From: Curvibacter cyanobacteriorum
GTDB taxonomy: Bacteria > Pseudomonadota > Gammaproteobacteria > Burkholderiales > Burkholderiaceae_C
Direction: 5' to 3'
Length of the DNA: 64,000 bases
Assembly (NCBI RefSeq): GCF_028649475.1
Contig: NZ_JAQSIP010000003.1
Coordinates: forward strand, 434,001 to 498,000
Shown here: piece after piece, positions 7,687 to 16,155 of the stretch
Layout: each line of letters begins with the position of its first letter
How positions within the stretch are numbered: position 1 is the stretch's first letter
Notes under the pieces: model-generated
The model's database searches: none
Told to the model about the DNA's origin: nothing
The model's input: the letters and a program-made list of their open reading frames with translations, nothing else
Position numbers and translations under genes: made by a program

Positions 7687-10158
7687 TCACTGGCAGACAA
7701 ACTGGACACGGCTGCCGCCTGTGGTCTGTGTGCCTTGCCCCGAGTTGTTGGCCAGCGCGCAGCTGCCTGTTGCCGGCTGGCTGCTGACGGTGTAGCTGTA
7801 GGTGGCGCCCACCGGCAGGTAGTAGTTCAGCGTGCCCCCCTGGCTGGTGATGGTGCGCGTGACGGTGTCGGTCAGGTCGGGCGACTGGCCGCTGGGGTAG
7901 CTGTAGGTCAGCGTGAAGTCCATGCTGGCGCCCGCGGCCAACCCGGTGGTGCTGAGGGTGTGCGGGTACTGGTCAAAGCAGGCCATGCGCACCGTGACAC
8001 CGCCGGGCGGCATGGCCCCGGACACCGCGTTGCAGCCATAGGCTTGCAGCGCCGGGAAGGGCGTGTAGACCCGGTAGGCCGTGCCCGTGGCCACCGGTTT
8101 CGGGAAGCTGAAGCCCGGCGAGGCCGCGCTCACGGCCACGGTCTCGGTCCCGGTGGTGGAGGTCAGGGTCAGCGGTCCGGTCAGCCCAACGGTGGTGCCG
8201 CTCAGGGTGAAGGTGTTCTGCCCACAGCTCACGGCCACCGAGGTGATCGCCGAGCCCCCCATGGTGCCCGTGCCATTGCCCACGGTGCAGTACTGGTTGG
8301 TGGGCTGGGTCGGCACGGTCACGTTGTAAGGCGTGCCGTTGGCCAGCGGGGCCAGGAAGGTGAAGCTGTTGATCGGCGGCGTCAGGCTCAGGGTCTGGCC
8401 GTTGCTGGCCAGCACCAGGCCCGCGCCACTCAGTCCGGTGATGCTGCCCCCCAGGGTCGAGGCGCTGCTGCTGCAGGTCACCCCGACGTTGCTGACGGCG
8501 CTGTTCATGCTGCCGCTGCCGTTGCTCACGCTGCAGGTCAGGCCTGCGGGTTGGCTGCTGACCTGCACGTTGTAGCTGCTGCCGGCCTGCACCGTGCTGG
8601 CGAAGCTGAAGCTGCTGCTGTTGGCCGGCACACTGAGGGTTTGGCCTGCGGCGCTCAGCACCAGGCCGCTGCTGGTCAGGCCGCTGATGTTGCCGCCCAG
8701 GCTGAAGCCGCCAGTCTGGCAGCTGACCTGCACCGAGTTGACGGCTGCCGCCCCCATGGTGCCGCTGCCGTTGCTGACGCTGCAATTGGCGCCCACGGGC
8801 TGGGCGCGCACGGTGACGTTGTAGTTCACGCCCACGGCCACGCCGGCGGGGAAGCTCCAGCTGGCGGCGCCGGCGGGCACGCTGACCGTCTGCGCCGTGA
8901 TGCCCAGCACCAGGCCGTTGCTGCTCAGGCCGCTGACGCTGCCCCCCAGGGCGTAGGTGTTGACCACGCACAGCACCTTGACGGACGTGACCGCGCTGCT
9001 GGCGATGTTGCCGCCACCGTTTTGCACGGTGCAGGTGGCGCCGCTGGGCTGGCTTTGCACCGTGACCCAGTAGCTGGCCCCCTGGGGCAGGGCGTTGGCA
9101 AAGGTGAAGCCGCTGGCGTTGGCGGGCACTGCCACGGTTTGGCTGCCATTGGCCAGCACCAGGCCGCTGCTGGTCAGGCCGCTGACGCTGCCGCCCAGGC
9201 TGAGGGTGGTGGTGTTGCAGACCACGGCCACGTTGGTCAGGGCGGCGTTGCCCATCACCCCGCTGCCGTTGTTGACGGCGCAGGTCAGGCCGCTGGGCTG
9301 GCTGGCCACGCTGATGTTGTACGGGCTGCCCGGGGCGATCTTGCGCACAAAGCTGAAGCTGCTGGCGCCGGCCGGGAGGCTCAGGGTTTCGCTGCCGTTG
9401 AGCAGGCTCAGGCCCGTGGCGCTGCCCAGGCCGTTGACGCTGCCGCCGAGGCTGTAGCGGGTGCCGATCACGGTGGCCGTGGTGGCGCTGTTGCTGATCG
9501 CTAGGCCGTTGAGCAACTGGTCGTGGCCGGTGTTGCTGGGGGTCAGCAAGGTGGTGACCGGGTCAAAGCCGGTGGTGCTGAGACCGGCTGCGCTGATCTG
9601 TGCGCTGAGCTGGCTGTTGAGGGCCGCTTTGGCGCTGCTCAGCGCCGCGGTGTTGGCGGCCAGCAGGGCCGGGGTCAGCTGGGCTGAGCCCGTCTTGCCG
9701 GCGGCCGTGGCCACGTCCGACACCAGCTTGTCGGTCAGGCCGGTCAGGTTGAGCAGCACAAAGCCGCGCGCCACGGGCGTGCTCAGCGAGGGGGCGTACC
9801 AGCGCGAGCCGTCAGGCTTGGTGACCACGCCCAGCAAGGGGGGCACAAAACCGTCGATGCGGGCGCGGTAAATGCCTTGGCTGTCGGTGCTGGTGCTCAC
9901 GCTGCGGCCGGCGTTGTCGATCACCGTCACCAGCGCGTTGGGCAGCACGGCCCCATCGGCGGCCGTGCCATTGATGCCGGCGGCGCTGGCCGAGCCCCCG
10001 TCAAAGCTGCTGGGCTGGGCCACGCCGTAGCTGTCCACCATGGCGGTGCTGACCGTGCTGCTGCCGCCACCACCGCCACCGCCGCAGGCCGCCAGCATCA
10101 CGCTGCCCACCAAGGCGAGGGCCAGACTCAGTTTTCGGGTCATTTTCTTCATGGACAT
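7687..10158 (-). CDS. Large lipoprotein with tandem about 83-residue Cys-paired repeats
   Basis: An 823-residue protein starts with a lipoprotein signal (basic N-terminus, hydrophobic core, lipobox LAAC at about residue 25) followed by seven Gly and a Ser-rich linker. After a region resembling a carboxypeptidase-regulatory-like beta domain (GTAADGAVLPNALVTVIDN), units start at residues 235, 319, 402, 485, 567 and 650, with a divergent seventh near 732. The typical pattern is LGGSVSGLTSSGLVL, then QTLSVPANSSSFSF, YNVTV..QP and a Cys in a GSGTMG context, ending in a second Cys. Two Cys per unit suggest one disulfide each in an exported beta-sandwich. Similar repeats are common in proteobacterial surface proteins. 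Specific function is unknown; a surface or adhesion role is inference. Confidence 0.85.
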   Translation of the reverse strand: MSMKKMTRKLSLALALVGSVMLAACGGGGGGGSSTVSTAMVDSYGVAQPSSFDGGSASAAGINGTAADGAVLPNALVTVIDNAGRSVSTSTDSQGIYRARIDGFVPPLLGVVTKPDGSRWYAPSLSTPVARGFVLLNLTGLTDKLVSDVATAAGKTGSAQLTPALLAANTAALSSAKAALNSQLSAQISAAGLSTTGFDPVTTLLTPSNTGHDQLLNGLAISNSATTATVIGTRYSLGGSVNGLGSATGLSLLNGSETLSLPAGASSFSFVRKIAPGSPYNISVASQPSGLTCAVNNGSGVMGNAALTNVAVVCNTTTLSLGGSVSGLTSSGLVLANGSQTVAVPANASGFTFANALPQGASYWVTVQSQPSGATCTVQNGGGNIASSAVTSVKVLCVVNTYALGGSVSGLSSNGLVLGITAQTVSVPAGAASWSFPAGVAVGVNYNVTVRAQPVGANCSVSNGSGTMGAAAVNSVQVSCQTGGFSLGGNISGLTSSGLVLSAAGQTLSVPANSSSFSFASTVQAGSSYNVQVSSQPAGLTCSVSNGSGSMNSAVSNVGVTCSSSASTLGGSITGLSGAGLVLASNGQTLSLTPPINSFTFLAPLANGTPYNVTVPTQPTNQYCTVGNGTGTMGGSAITSVAVSCGQNTFTLSGTTVGLTGPLTLTSTTGTETVAVSAASPGFSFPKPVATGTAYRVYTPFPALQAYGCNAVSGAMPPGGVTVRMACFDQYPHTLSTTGLAAGASMDFTLTYSYPSGQSPDLTDTVTRTITSQGGTLNYYLPVGATYSYTVSSQPATGSCALANNSGQGTQTTGGSRVQFVCQ
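7690..9456 (-). repeat. Six to seven tandem coding repeats of about 246-252 nt
   Basis: The repeats encode the beta units of the lipoprotein, with starts near 9456, 9204, 8955, 8706, 8460 and 8211 on the minus strand and a diverged last copy. Copies differ at many positions, so the array is old, but conserved blocks such as the codons for LGGS, GLVL and the two Cys recur at the same phase. Confidence 0.8.
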
Positions 10159-10363
10159 CTTTGGGACTCAGGGCCCCCAACGCAAGCGGGGGCAGGGGAC
10201 GCCGGGCGGGGCCCGCGTGGGGTCAAGGAACGATGAACGGTTTGTAACACGCGGATCAAGGGGATTCCAGTCACGCAGGTGTTTTGCCGTGATGTCGTGC
10301 CGAAGTCGCCGAGTGGGGGGCGGGGGCTTGGGCTGGACAAGCCCAGACCTTGCGCTCAAAATA

Positions 10364-10379
10364 CTGTATAAATAAACAG
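10364..10379 (+). promoter_or_regulatory. LexA operator (SOS box) of the imuA operon
   Basis: The sequence CTGTATAAATAAACAG is an exact CTGT-N8-ACAG LexA box with an AT-rich centre, 58 nt before the imuA ATG. TATAAA inside it could serve as the -10, so LexA binding would block RNA polymerase directly. It fits the known LexA control of imuA-imuB-dnaE2 operons in other proteobacteria. Confidence 0.9.
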
Positions 10380-10436
10380 TTTTATGGGCCTTCAGGCCCC
10401 GTGTGCTGTTCCACCTACTTCTGCTGTGTTGCCCCG

Positions 10437-11303
10437 ATGCCATCCACCGCTTTGTCCCCGTCCCACGCGCTGCTGCACCGCATTCCGGCGCTGTGGCGCG
10501 CCAGCGAGCTGGGCGCGCCACAGGGGCCGGTGTTCAGCACCGGCTTTGCCGCGCTCGATGCGGTCTTGCCGGGCGGCGGCTGGCCGGCCGGGCAGCTGAC
10601 CGAGTTGCTGCAGCCCGAGGCCGGCTGGCGCGAGTGGCGCCTGCTGGCGCCGGCGCTGGCGCCGCTGTCGCAGCAGGGCACGGTCTTGCTGGTGGGGCCG
10701 CCGTGGGTGCCTTATTTGCCGGCACTGGCGGCCCAGGGGCTGCGGGTGTCGGCGCTGCGCTGGGTGCAGGCCCAAACCCCGGCCGAGCGCTTGTGGGTGG
10801 CCGAACAGGCGCTGCGTTGCCGTGACCTGGCGGCCTTGCTGGTCTGGCTGCCCGAGGGGCCGGCCAGCCAGGCCAGCAGCCTGCGTCGCCTGCACCTGGC
10901 CGCGCAGGCCGGGGCGCAGCCCCAGCCGCCTGGGCTGTGGGCCCTGCGGCCCTGGCGCGTGCAAGCGCAGTCGTCCCCGGCGCCGTTGCGGATCGGCCTG
11001 AGCGCAGGCGCCGAGGACGGCCTGAGCCTGAACGTGTTCAAGCGCCGCGGCCAGGCCCTGAGCCAAGCGCTGTGGCTGGCGGCCGCGCGGCCACCGGCCC
11101 TGCGGCCCCGGCCCACCTGGCCGCCTGTGCCGTCTGTGCCGTCTGTGCCGTCTGGGCCCTCCATGCACCCGGTGGGGATCCCGGTGCTGGCGCCGGAGGC
11201 CACGGACCCCAGCGCCTTCCGTGTCGGGGGGCGTGCCGCCCGCGCGGTTTCAGACCGAGGTGCCCATGTGGTGGATCGCCCTGCTGCCCGCACCCTGTCC
11301 TGA
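10437..11303 (+). CDS. imuA: ImuA, translesion synthesis associated RecA/SulA-like protein
   Basis: The ATG at 10437 gives 288 residues that open like other ImuA proteins (LWRASELG, then FSTGFAALDAVLPGGGWPAG and LTELL). The family is a RecA-like fold with weak similarity to SulA; it works with ImuB and DnaE2 in SOS mutagenesis and is thought to bind RecA and ImuB. The frame stays open upstream to 10350, but that would run through the LexA box, so the later ATG is preferred. Near the C-terminus four 9-nt units give a VPS repeat (11121-11156), and the end is Pro/Ala-rich. It overlaps imuB by 38 nt. Confidence 0.9.
   Translation: MPSTALSPSHALLHRIPALWRASELGAPQGPVFSTGFAALDAVLPGGGWPAGQLTELLQPEAGWREWRLLAPALAPLSQQGTVLLVGPPWVPYLPALAAQGLRVSALRWVQAQTPAERLWVAEQALRCRDLAALLVWLPEGPASQASSLRRLHLAAQAGAQPQPPGLWALRPWRVQAQSSPAPLRIGLSAGAEDGLSLNVFKRRGQALSQALWLAAARPPALRPRPTWPPVPSVPSVPSGPSMHPVGIPVLAPEATDPSAFRVGGRAARAVSDRGAHVVDRPAARTLS
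11121..11156 (+). repeat. Four 9-nt tandem repeats inside imuA
   Basis: Consecutive units read CCGCCTGTG, CCGTCTGTG, CCGTCTGTG and CCGTCTGGG. The unit is nine bases, so copy-number change would add or remove three residues (VPS) without a frameshift. Confidence 0.9.
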
Positions 11304-12855
11304 GCCCGCGCCGCCGCTGAGCGCTGCCGTCGCCGGGGGGGCGTCCGACCCGGCCACCGGGGCCGGCACCCCCGCCATCCCCGCCACACCCGGCACACCC
11401 GGCACACCCGGCACACCCGCCGCGCACTCCGCACACTCCGCACACTCCGCACACTCCGCCGAGGCCCCAGGGGGGCTCGTCCCTGGGCTCCGCGCAGGCC
11501 ACCCCCCCGAGATCGATCCCCCGGCTGGGGGCGAGGTCACCCCTTTGGACGACCCCTGTCAGGCACAGCGCCGCCGGGTCTGGTGGGCCTTGCGCTACAC
11601 CCCCCGCGTCACCTGCCTCGAGGGCGCGGTGTTGATGGAGCTGCAGGCCAGCCTGCGCCTGTTTGGGGGCGACCGGGCCCTGCTGCGCCGCGTGCTGGGC
11701 GAGTTGCAGGCCCTGGGGGTGGACCGCCTGGGCCTGGCGCCCACCGGTCGCGCTGCGCTGGCCTTGGCCCGCTCTTTGCCCCCAGGCAGCCAGCGTGCGC
11801 GCCGTTGTGGCGCCGACACCCTGACCGCCCGCCTCGATGCCCTGCCGCTGAGCTGCCTCAGCGAGGCCGCGGCGCAGGCGGCCCTGCTGTCGCGCCTGGG
11901 CTGCCGCACCCTGGGGCAGTTGCGTGCCCTGCCGCGGGCCGGGGTGGCCCGGCGCTTTGGCGCCGGCCTGTTGCGCGCGCTGGACCAGGCCTATGGCCGG
12001 CAGGACGAGGTGTTTGCCTGGGAAAGCCTGCCCGAGCAGTTTGAGCCCCAGTGCCAACTGCCCGAACCCGAGGCCCACAGCGCGGCGCTGGCGCCCGTGC
12101 TGCAAGCCCTGATGCAAGCCCTGCAAGACTGGCTGGCCGCGCGCCAGGCCGGGGCCACGGGGGTTGGCCTGCGTTGGCAGCACGACGCCCGCCGCGGCTG
12201 CCCCCCGCACGGCGAGTTGCGCGTGCACAGCGCCCAAGCCAGCCGGGACGGGGCCCACTGGCTGCGCCTGCTGCACGAGCACCTGGCCCGCGTGGTCTGG
12301 CCCGCGCCGGTGCAGGCGGTGTCGCTGCGCGCCCTGGGCGTGCAGACCTGGGCCCCGGACACCGCCAGCCTGCTGCCGCAGGACCGCCACGCGGGCGAGC
12401 CGCTGGCCCAGTGCCTGGAGCGCCTGGCCGCCCGCCTGGGGCCCGAGCGTGTGCTGCAAGGCGAGCTGCAAGCCGACCACCGGCCCCAGCACCGGCAGCG
12501 CTGGTGGCCTGCCGTGGCGCCGCCCGGCACGCCGCCAGCCCGTTCACCCGACCCGGCCCTGGGCCCGGCCTTGGGCTGGGGGCAACCGCCCTGGCTGCTG
12601 CCCCAGCCCCTGGCCTTGCGCTGTGTCGGCGAGCGCCCGCACTACCACGGCGCACTGGCCCTGCTGGCCGGGCCCGAGCGCATCGAGGCCGGTTGGTGGG
12701 ACGCCCGCCCGGGGGCCGAGGCCGGCCTCACCTTGCGCGACTACTTTGTCGCCCGCAGCGCCCGGGCCGGCTTGTTGTGGGTGTTCCGGGTGCGCGATCG
12801 CGGCGGGGCCGACCCCCTGGGCGCGCGCTGGTATTTGCATGGGGTGTTCGGATGA
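11266..12855 (+). CDS. imuB: ImuB, catalytically inactive Y-family polymerase-like protein
   Basis: The start MWWIALLPAPC lies inside the imuA end and has a GAGG site just upstream; the product is 529 residues. Recognisable Y-family segments include WWALRYTPRVTCLEGAVLME, LRLFGGDRALLRRV, a helix-hairpin-helix part (CLSEAAAQAALLSRLGCRTL, GQLRALPRAGVARRFG) and a conserved C-terminal GALALLAGPERIEAGWWD. The N-terminus lacks the catalytic Asp of active Y polymerases (MDAF-type), as expected for ImuB, which links DnaE2 to the beta clamp. Between the first strand and WWALRY there is an unusual insert with TPG and HSA tandem repeats. It overlaps dnaE2 by ATGA, indicating translational coupling. Confidence 0.92.
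   Translation: MWWIALLPAPCPEPAPPLSAAVAGGASDPATGAGTPAIPATPGTPGTPGTPAAHSAHSAHSAHSAEAPGGLVPGLRAGHPPEIDPPAGGEVTPLDDPCQAQRRRVWWALRYTPRVTCLEGAVLMELQASLRLFGGDRALLRRVLGELQALGVDRLGLAPTGRAALALARSLPPGSQRARRCGADTLTARLDALPLSCLSEAAAQAALLSRLGCRTLGQLRALPRAGVARRFGAGLLRALDQAYGRQDEVFAWESLPEQFEPQCQLPEPEAHSAALAPVLQALMQALQDWLAARQAGATGVGLRWQHDARRGCPPHGELRVHSAQASRDGAHWLRLLHEHLARVVWPAPVQAVSLRALGVQTWAPDTASLLPQDRHAGEPLAQCLERLAARLGPERVLQGELQADHRPQHRQRWWPAVAPPGTPPARSPDPALGPALGWGQPPWLLPQPLALRCVGERPHYHGALALLAGPERIEAGWWDARPGAEAGLTLRDYFVARSARAGLLWVFRVRDRGGADPLGARWYLHGVFG
11383..11457 (+). repeat. Two adjacent 9-nt tandem arrays inside imuB
   Basis: The first array (11383-11418) is GCCACACCC followed by three exact GGCACACCC copies, coding TPG repeats. 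The second (11422-11457) is GCGCACTCC followed by three exact GCACACTCC copies, coding HSA repeats. The exact copies suggest recent or ongoing slippage, and the period keeps the frame. Confidence 0.92.
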
Positions 12856-15800
12856 CGCTGCCCCCGAGCACGGGCCTGCCCGCCTATGCCGAGCTGCAAG
12901 CCTGTTCCAACTTCAGCTTTCTGCGTGGGGCCTCCACCCCGGCCGAGCTGATCGACCGGGCCCAGGCCCTGGGTTACAGCGCCCTGGCCCTGACCGATGA
13001 GTGTTCGCTGGCCGGGGTGGTGCAAGCCCATGCCCGGGCCCGCGAGTGTGGTCTGCCGCTGTTGATCGGGGCCCAGTTTGCGCTGGACGCCGAGACCCTG
13101 GCCGAGGGGGCTGTGGGGGCGGGCACCCTGGTCTTGCTGGCCCAGCACCGGCGTGGCTACGCGCAGCTGTGCAGCTTCATCACCCGGGTCCGTGCCGGCC
13201 ACCCCAAGGGCGCCTACCAGGTGGCCTGGGCCGACTTGCTGGCCGACCCGCGCCGACTGGACGGCTGCCTGGCCCTGTGGAACCCGCAGCGCGCAGGCGC
13301 CCCCGACACCGCGGCCCTGACGCGGGTCGCCCGGCGCCTGGCCCAGGCCTTTGCGTCACGCGCCTGGCTGGCCGTCACCCAGACCCTGCGCATGGACGAT
13401 GCGCGCTGGCTGGAGGCCCTGCGCGAGGCTGCCGACCCGGCGGGGCTGCCCCTGGTGGCCTGCGGCGCGGTGTTGATGCACCGGCGCTCGCGCAAGCCCT
13501 TGCAGGACGTGCTGACCAGCCTGCGCCTGCGCCGCCCGGTGGCCGACTGCGGTCTGGCCTTGCAGCCCAATGCCGAGGGCCACCTGCGCTCGCGGGCCCG
13601 CCTGGCGCGCCTGCTGCCGCCCGCGCTGCTCGAAGAAAGCGTGCGCATCGCCCAGCGCTGCCGTTTCAGCCTCGACGAGCTGCGCTACGAGTACCCGCAA
13701 GAGGTGGTGCCCGCCGGCCTGACGCCGACCGACTACCTGCGCCAGTGCGTGGCCGAAGGCGAGCGCCGCCGTTACCCCGACGGCACCCCGGCCCCGGTGC
13801 AGGCCCAGTTGGCGCACGAGCTGGCCTTGATCAGCGAGCTGGCGTTTGAGACGTACTTCCTGACCGTCTACGACGTGGTGCAGTTTGCGCGCCGGCGCCA
13901 CATCCTGTGCCAGGGCCGGGGGTCGGCGGCCAATTCGGCGGTCTGCTATTGCCTGGGCATCACCGAGGTGGACCCGGCGCGCAGCAGCCTGCTGTTCGAG
14001 CGCTTCATCAGCCGGGCCCGCCGTGAGCCCCCCGACATCGACGTCGACTTCGAGCACCAGCGCCGCGAGGAGGTGATCCAGTACCTCTACGCCAAGTACG
14101 GGCGGGCCCGCGCGGCCCTGGTGGCGGTGGTCATCCGCTACCGGCTGCGCAGCGCCATCCGTGACGTGGGCTTTGCCCTGGGGGTGGCGCCCGCCGTGGT
14201 GGATGCGCTGGCCAGCCGCCCGCATGAGTGGGGCGAACCCGCCACCCTGGCCCAGCGCCTGGTGGCGCAGGGGGCCGCGGCCGAGCAGGTGCGCCTGCCG
14301 CTGTGGCAGGCCTTGGTCGAGCAGTTGCTGGGGTTTCCGCGCCACCTCTCGCAGCACCCGGGCGGCTTTGTCTTGACCGGCGACCGGCTCGACGCCACGG
14401 TGCCCGTGGTCCACGCCAGCATGGCCGGACGCACCTGCATCGAATGGGACAAGGACGACATCGACACGGTCGGCCTGCTCAAGGTCGACGTGCTAGCGCT
14501 GGGCATGTTGAGCGCACTGCAGCGCGCGTTCATGCTGATAGGCCAGTGGCGCGGCCGCCCGTTCACGCTCAGCGAGATCCCCGAGGGCGACCGCCCCACC
14601 TACGACATGCTGTGCCGGGCCGACACGGTGGGCGTGTTCCAGGTCGAGTCGCGGGCCCAGCAAAGCATGCTGCCGCGCCTGCGACCGCGCTGCTTTTATG
14701 ACCTGGTGGTGCAGGTGGCCATCGTGCGGCCCGGGCCCATCCAGGGCGGCATGGTCCACCCCTACCTGCGGCGCCGCCAGGGCCTGGAGCCGGCCGAGGG
14801 TCCCCCGGGTCTGGAGGCCGCGCTGGGCCGCACCTTGGGCGTGCCGATCTTCCAGGAACAGGTGATGCAGATCGCCATGGACGCGGCCGGCTTCAGCGCC
14901 GACGAGGCCGACCAGCTGCGCCGCGGCATGGCCGCCTGGAAGCGCAAGGGCGGTTTGCAGCATTTTCAGGACCGCCTGCTGCAGGGCATGACGGCACGGG
15001 GCTACAGCCCCGAGTTCGCCGAGGCGATTTTTCAGCAGATGCTGGGCTTTGGGGAATACGGTTTTCCGGAAAGCCACGCCGCCAGCTTTGCGCTGCTGGC
15101 CTACGCCAGCGCCTGGGTCAAGCAGCACCACCCGGCCTGCTTTTTGGCCGCCTTGCTGAACTCGCAGCCGATGGGCTTTTATGGCCCGGCCCAGCTGGTG
15201 CAGGACGCGCGCCGCCATGGCGTGACGGTGCGGCCTGTCGACGTGCTGCACAGCGACTGGCTCAGCACGCTCGAGCCCCTGGGGCCTGAGGCGGACGCTG
15301 CCGTGCCCGCGGTGCGCTTGGGGCTGAACCGTGTCAAAGGCCTGGGTGAGGCGGTGGCGCGCCGCATCGTGCGCCTGCGCCGCCAGGGCCAGCCCATGAC
15401 CGTACAAGGCCTGGCCCGGAGCGCCGAGCTGGACGCGGGCGACCTCGCCACCCTGGCCAGCGCCGACGCCCTGGCCAGCCTGGCCGGTCACCGCCGCCAG
15501 CAGGTCTGGGAGGGCAGCGCGTTGCGCCAGGCCCCGGCCTTGTTGCGCGAGGCCCCGGTGCACGAGGCCGAGCTGACACTGCCCGCCCCTGGCGAGGCCG
15601 AGGACGTGTTGTTTGACTATGCGGCCACCGGCCTGAGCCTGCGCCGCCACCCGCTGGCCCTGCTGCGCCCGACGCTGGACCGCCAGCGCCTGTTCACGGC
15701 AGCCCAGTTGCAGCACGTGCGCAACGGTCACCTGGTGCGGGCCTGTGGTCTGGTCACGGTGCGCCAGCGCCCCGGCACGGCCAAGGGCACGGTGTTTGTC

Positions 15801-16022
15801 ACGCTCGAAGACGAGACCGGCTGCATCAACGTGATCGTCTGGCCGCAGCTGCGTGAGCAGCAGCGCGCGGCCCTGCTCGAGTCGACCTTGTTGGCGGTGG
15901 ACGGGCAGTGGCAGCGCGAGGGCGACGTGGCCCACCTGATCGCGCGCCGCCTCAAAGACCTGACCCCGTTGTTGCAGGCCCAGTTCGGGGCCTTGGCACC
16001 GCGCAGCCGCGACTTCCATTGA
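12852..16022 (+). CDS. dnaE2: DnaE2, error-prone DNA polymerase III alpha-type
   Basis: The ATG at 12852 overlaps the imuB stop (ATGA) and gives 1056 residues, the normal DnaE2 length. The N-terminal PHP domain begins YAELQACSNFSFLRGAS. The polymerase active site shows PDIDVDF with Asp395 and Asp397, and a third acidic residue in LKVDVLALGM (Asp546), matching the catalytic triad of DnaE. A C-terminal OB-fold is visible (VRACGLVTVRQRPGT, ETGCINVIVW). DnaE2 copies past DNA lesions with low fidelity and is recruited by ImuB. Expression should follow the LexA box before imuA. Nothing suggests inactivation. Confidence 0.96.
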   Translation: MTLPPSTGLPAYAELQACSNFSFLRGASTPAELIDRAQALGYSALALTDECSLAGVVQAHARARECGLPLLIGAQFALDAETLAEGAVGAGTLVLLAQHRRGYAQLCSFITRVRAGHPKGAYQVAWADLLADPRRLDGCLALWNPQRAGAPDTAALTRVARRLAQAFASRAWLAVTQTLRMDDARWLEALREAADPAGLPLVACGAVLMHRRSRKPLQDVLTSLRLRRPVADCGLALQPNAEGHLRSRARLARLLPPALLEESVRIAQRCRFSLDELRYEYPQEVVPAGLTPTDYLRQCVAEGERRRYPDGTPAPVQAQLAHELALISELAFETYFLTVYDVVQFARRRHILCQGRGSAANSAVCYCLGITEVDPARSSLLFERFISRARREPPDIDVDFEHQRREEVIQYLYAKYGRARAALVAVVIRYRLRSAIRDVGFALGVAPAVVDALASRPHEWGEPATLAQRLVAQGAAAEQVRLPLWQALVEQLLGFPRHLSQHPGGFVLTGDRLDATVPVVHASMAGRTCIEWDKDDIDTVGLLKVDVLALGMLSALQRAFMLIGQWRGRPFTLSEIPEGDRPTYDMLCRADTVGVFQVESRAQQSMLPRLRPRCFYDLVVQVAIVRPGPIQGGMVHPYLRRRQGLEPAEGPPGLEAALGRTLGVPIFQEQVMQIAMDAAGFSADEADQLRRGMAAWKRKGGLQHFQDRLLQGMTARGYSPEFAEAIFQQMLGFGEYGFPESHAASFALLAYASAWVKQHHPACFLAALLNSQPMGFYGPAQLVQDARRHGVTVRPVDVLHSDWLSTLEPLGPEADAAVPAVRLGLNRVKGLGEAVARRIVRLRRQGQPMTVQGLARSAELDAGDLATLASADALASLAGHRRQQVWEGSALRQAPALLREAPVHEAELTLPAPGEAEDVLFDYAATGLSLRRHPLALLRPTLDRQRLFTAAQLQHVRNGHLVRACGLVTVRQRPGTAKGTVFVTLEDETGCINVIVWPQLREQQRAALLESTLLAVDGQWQREGDVAHLIARRLKDLTPLLQAQFGALAPRSRDFH

Positions 16023-16155
16023 CCCGCCGATCCAGGGTATGTGCCCATCGGGAAAACCCGAAAGCGCCCCGACCCGCCGGGGCTGGCGGTGTTAATTTGC
16101 AGGCTCCTGATGAGCCCGTGCCAGCGCACGGGCCGCCAGCCCTGGAGACCTCCCC

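Noticed and set aside
11383-11457. Short tandem repeats considered as a CRISPR array
   Set aside because: The unit is 9 nt without spacers and lies in frame inside imuB.
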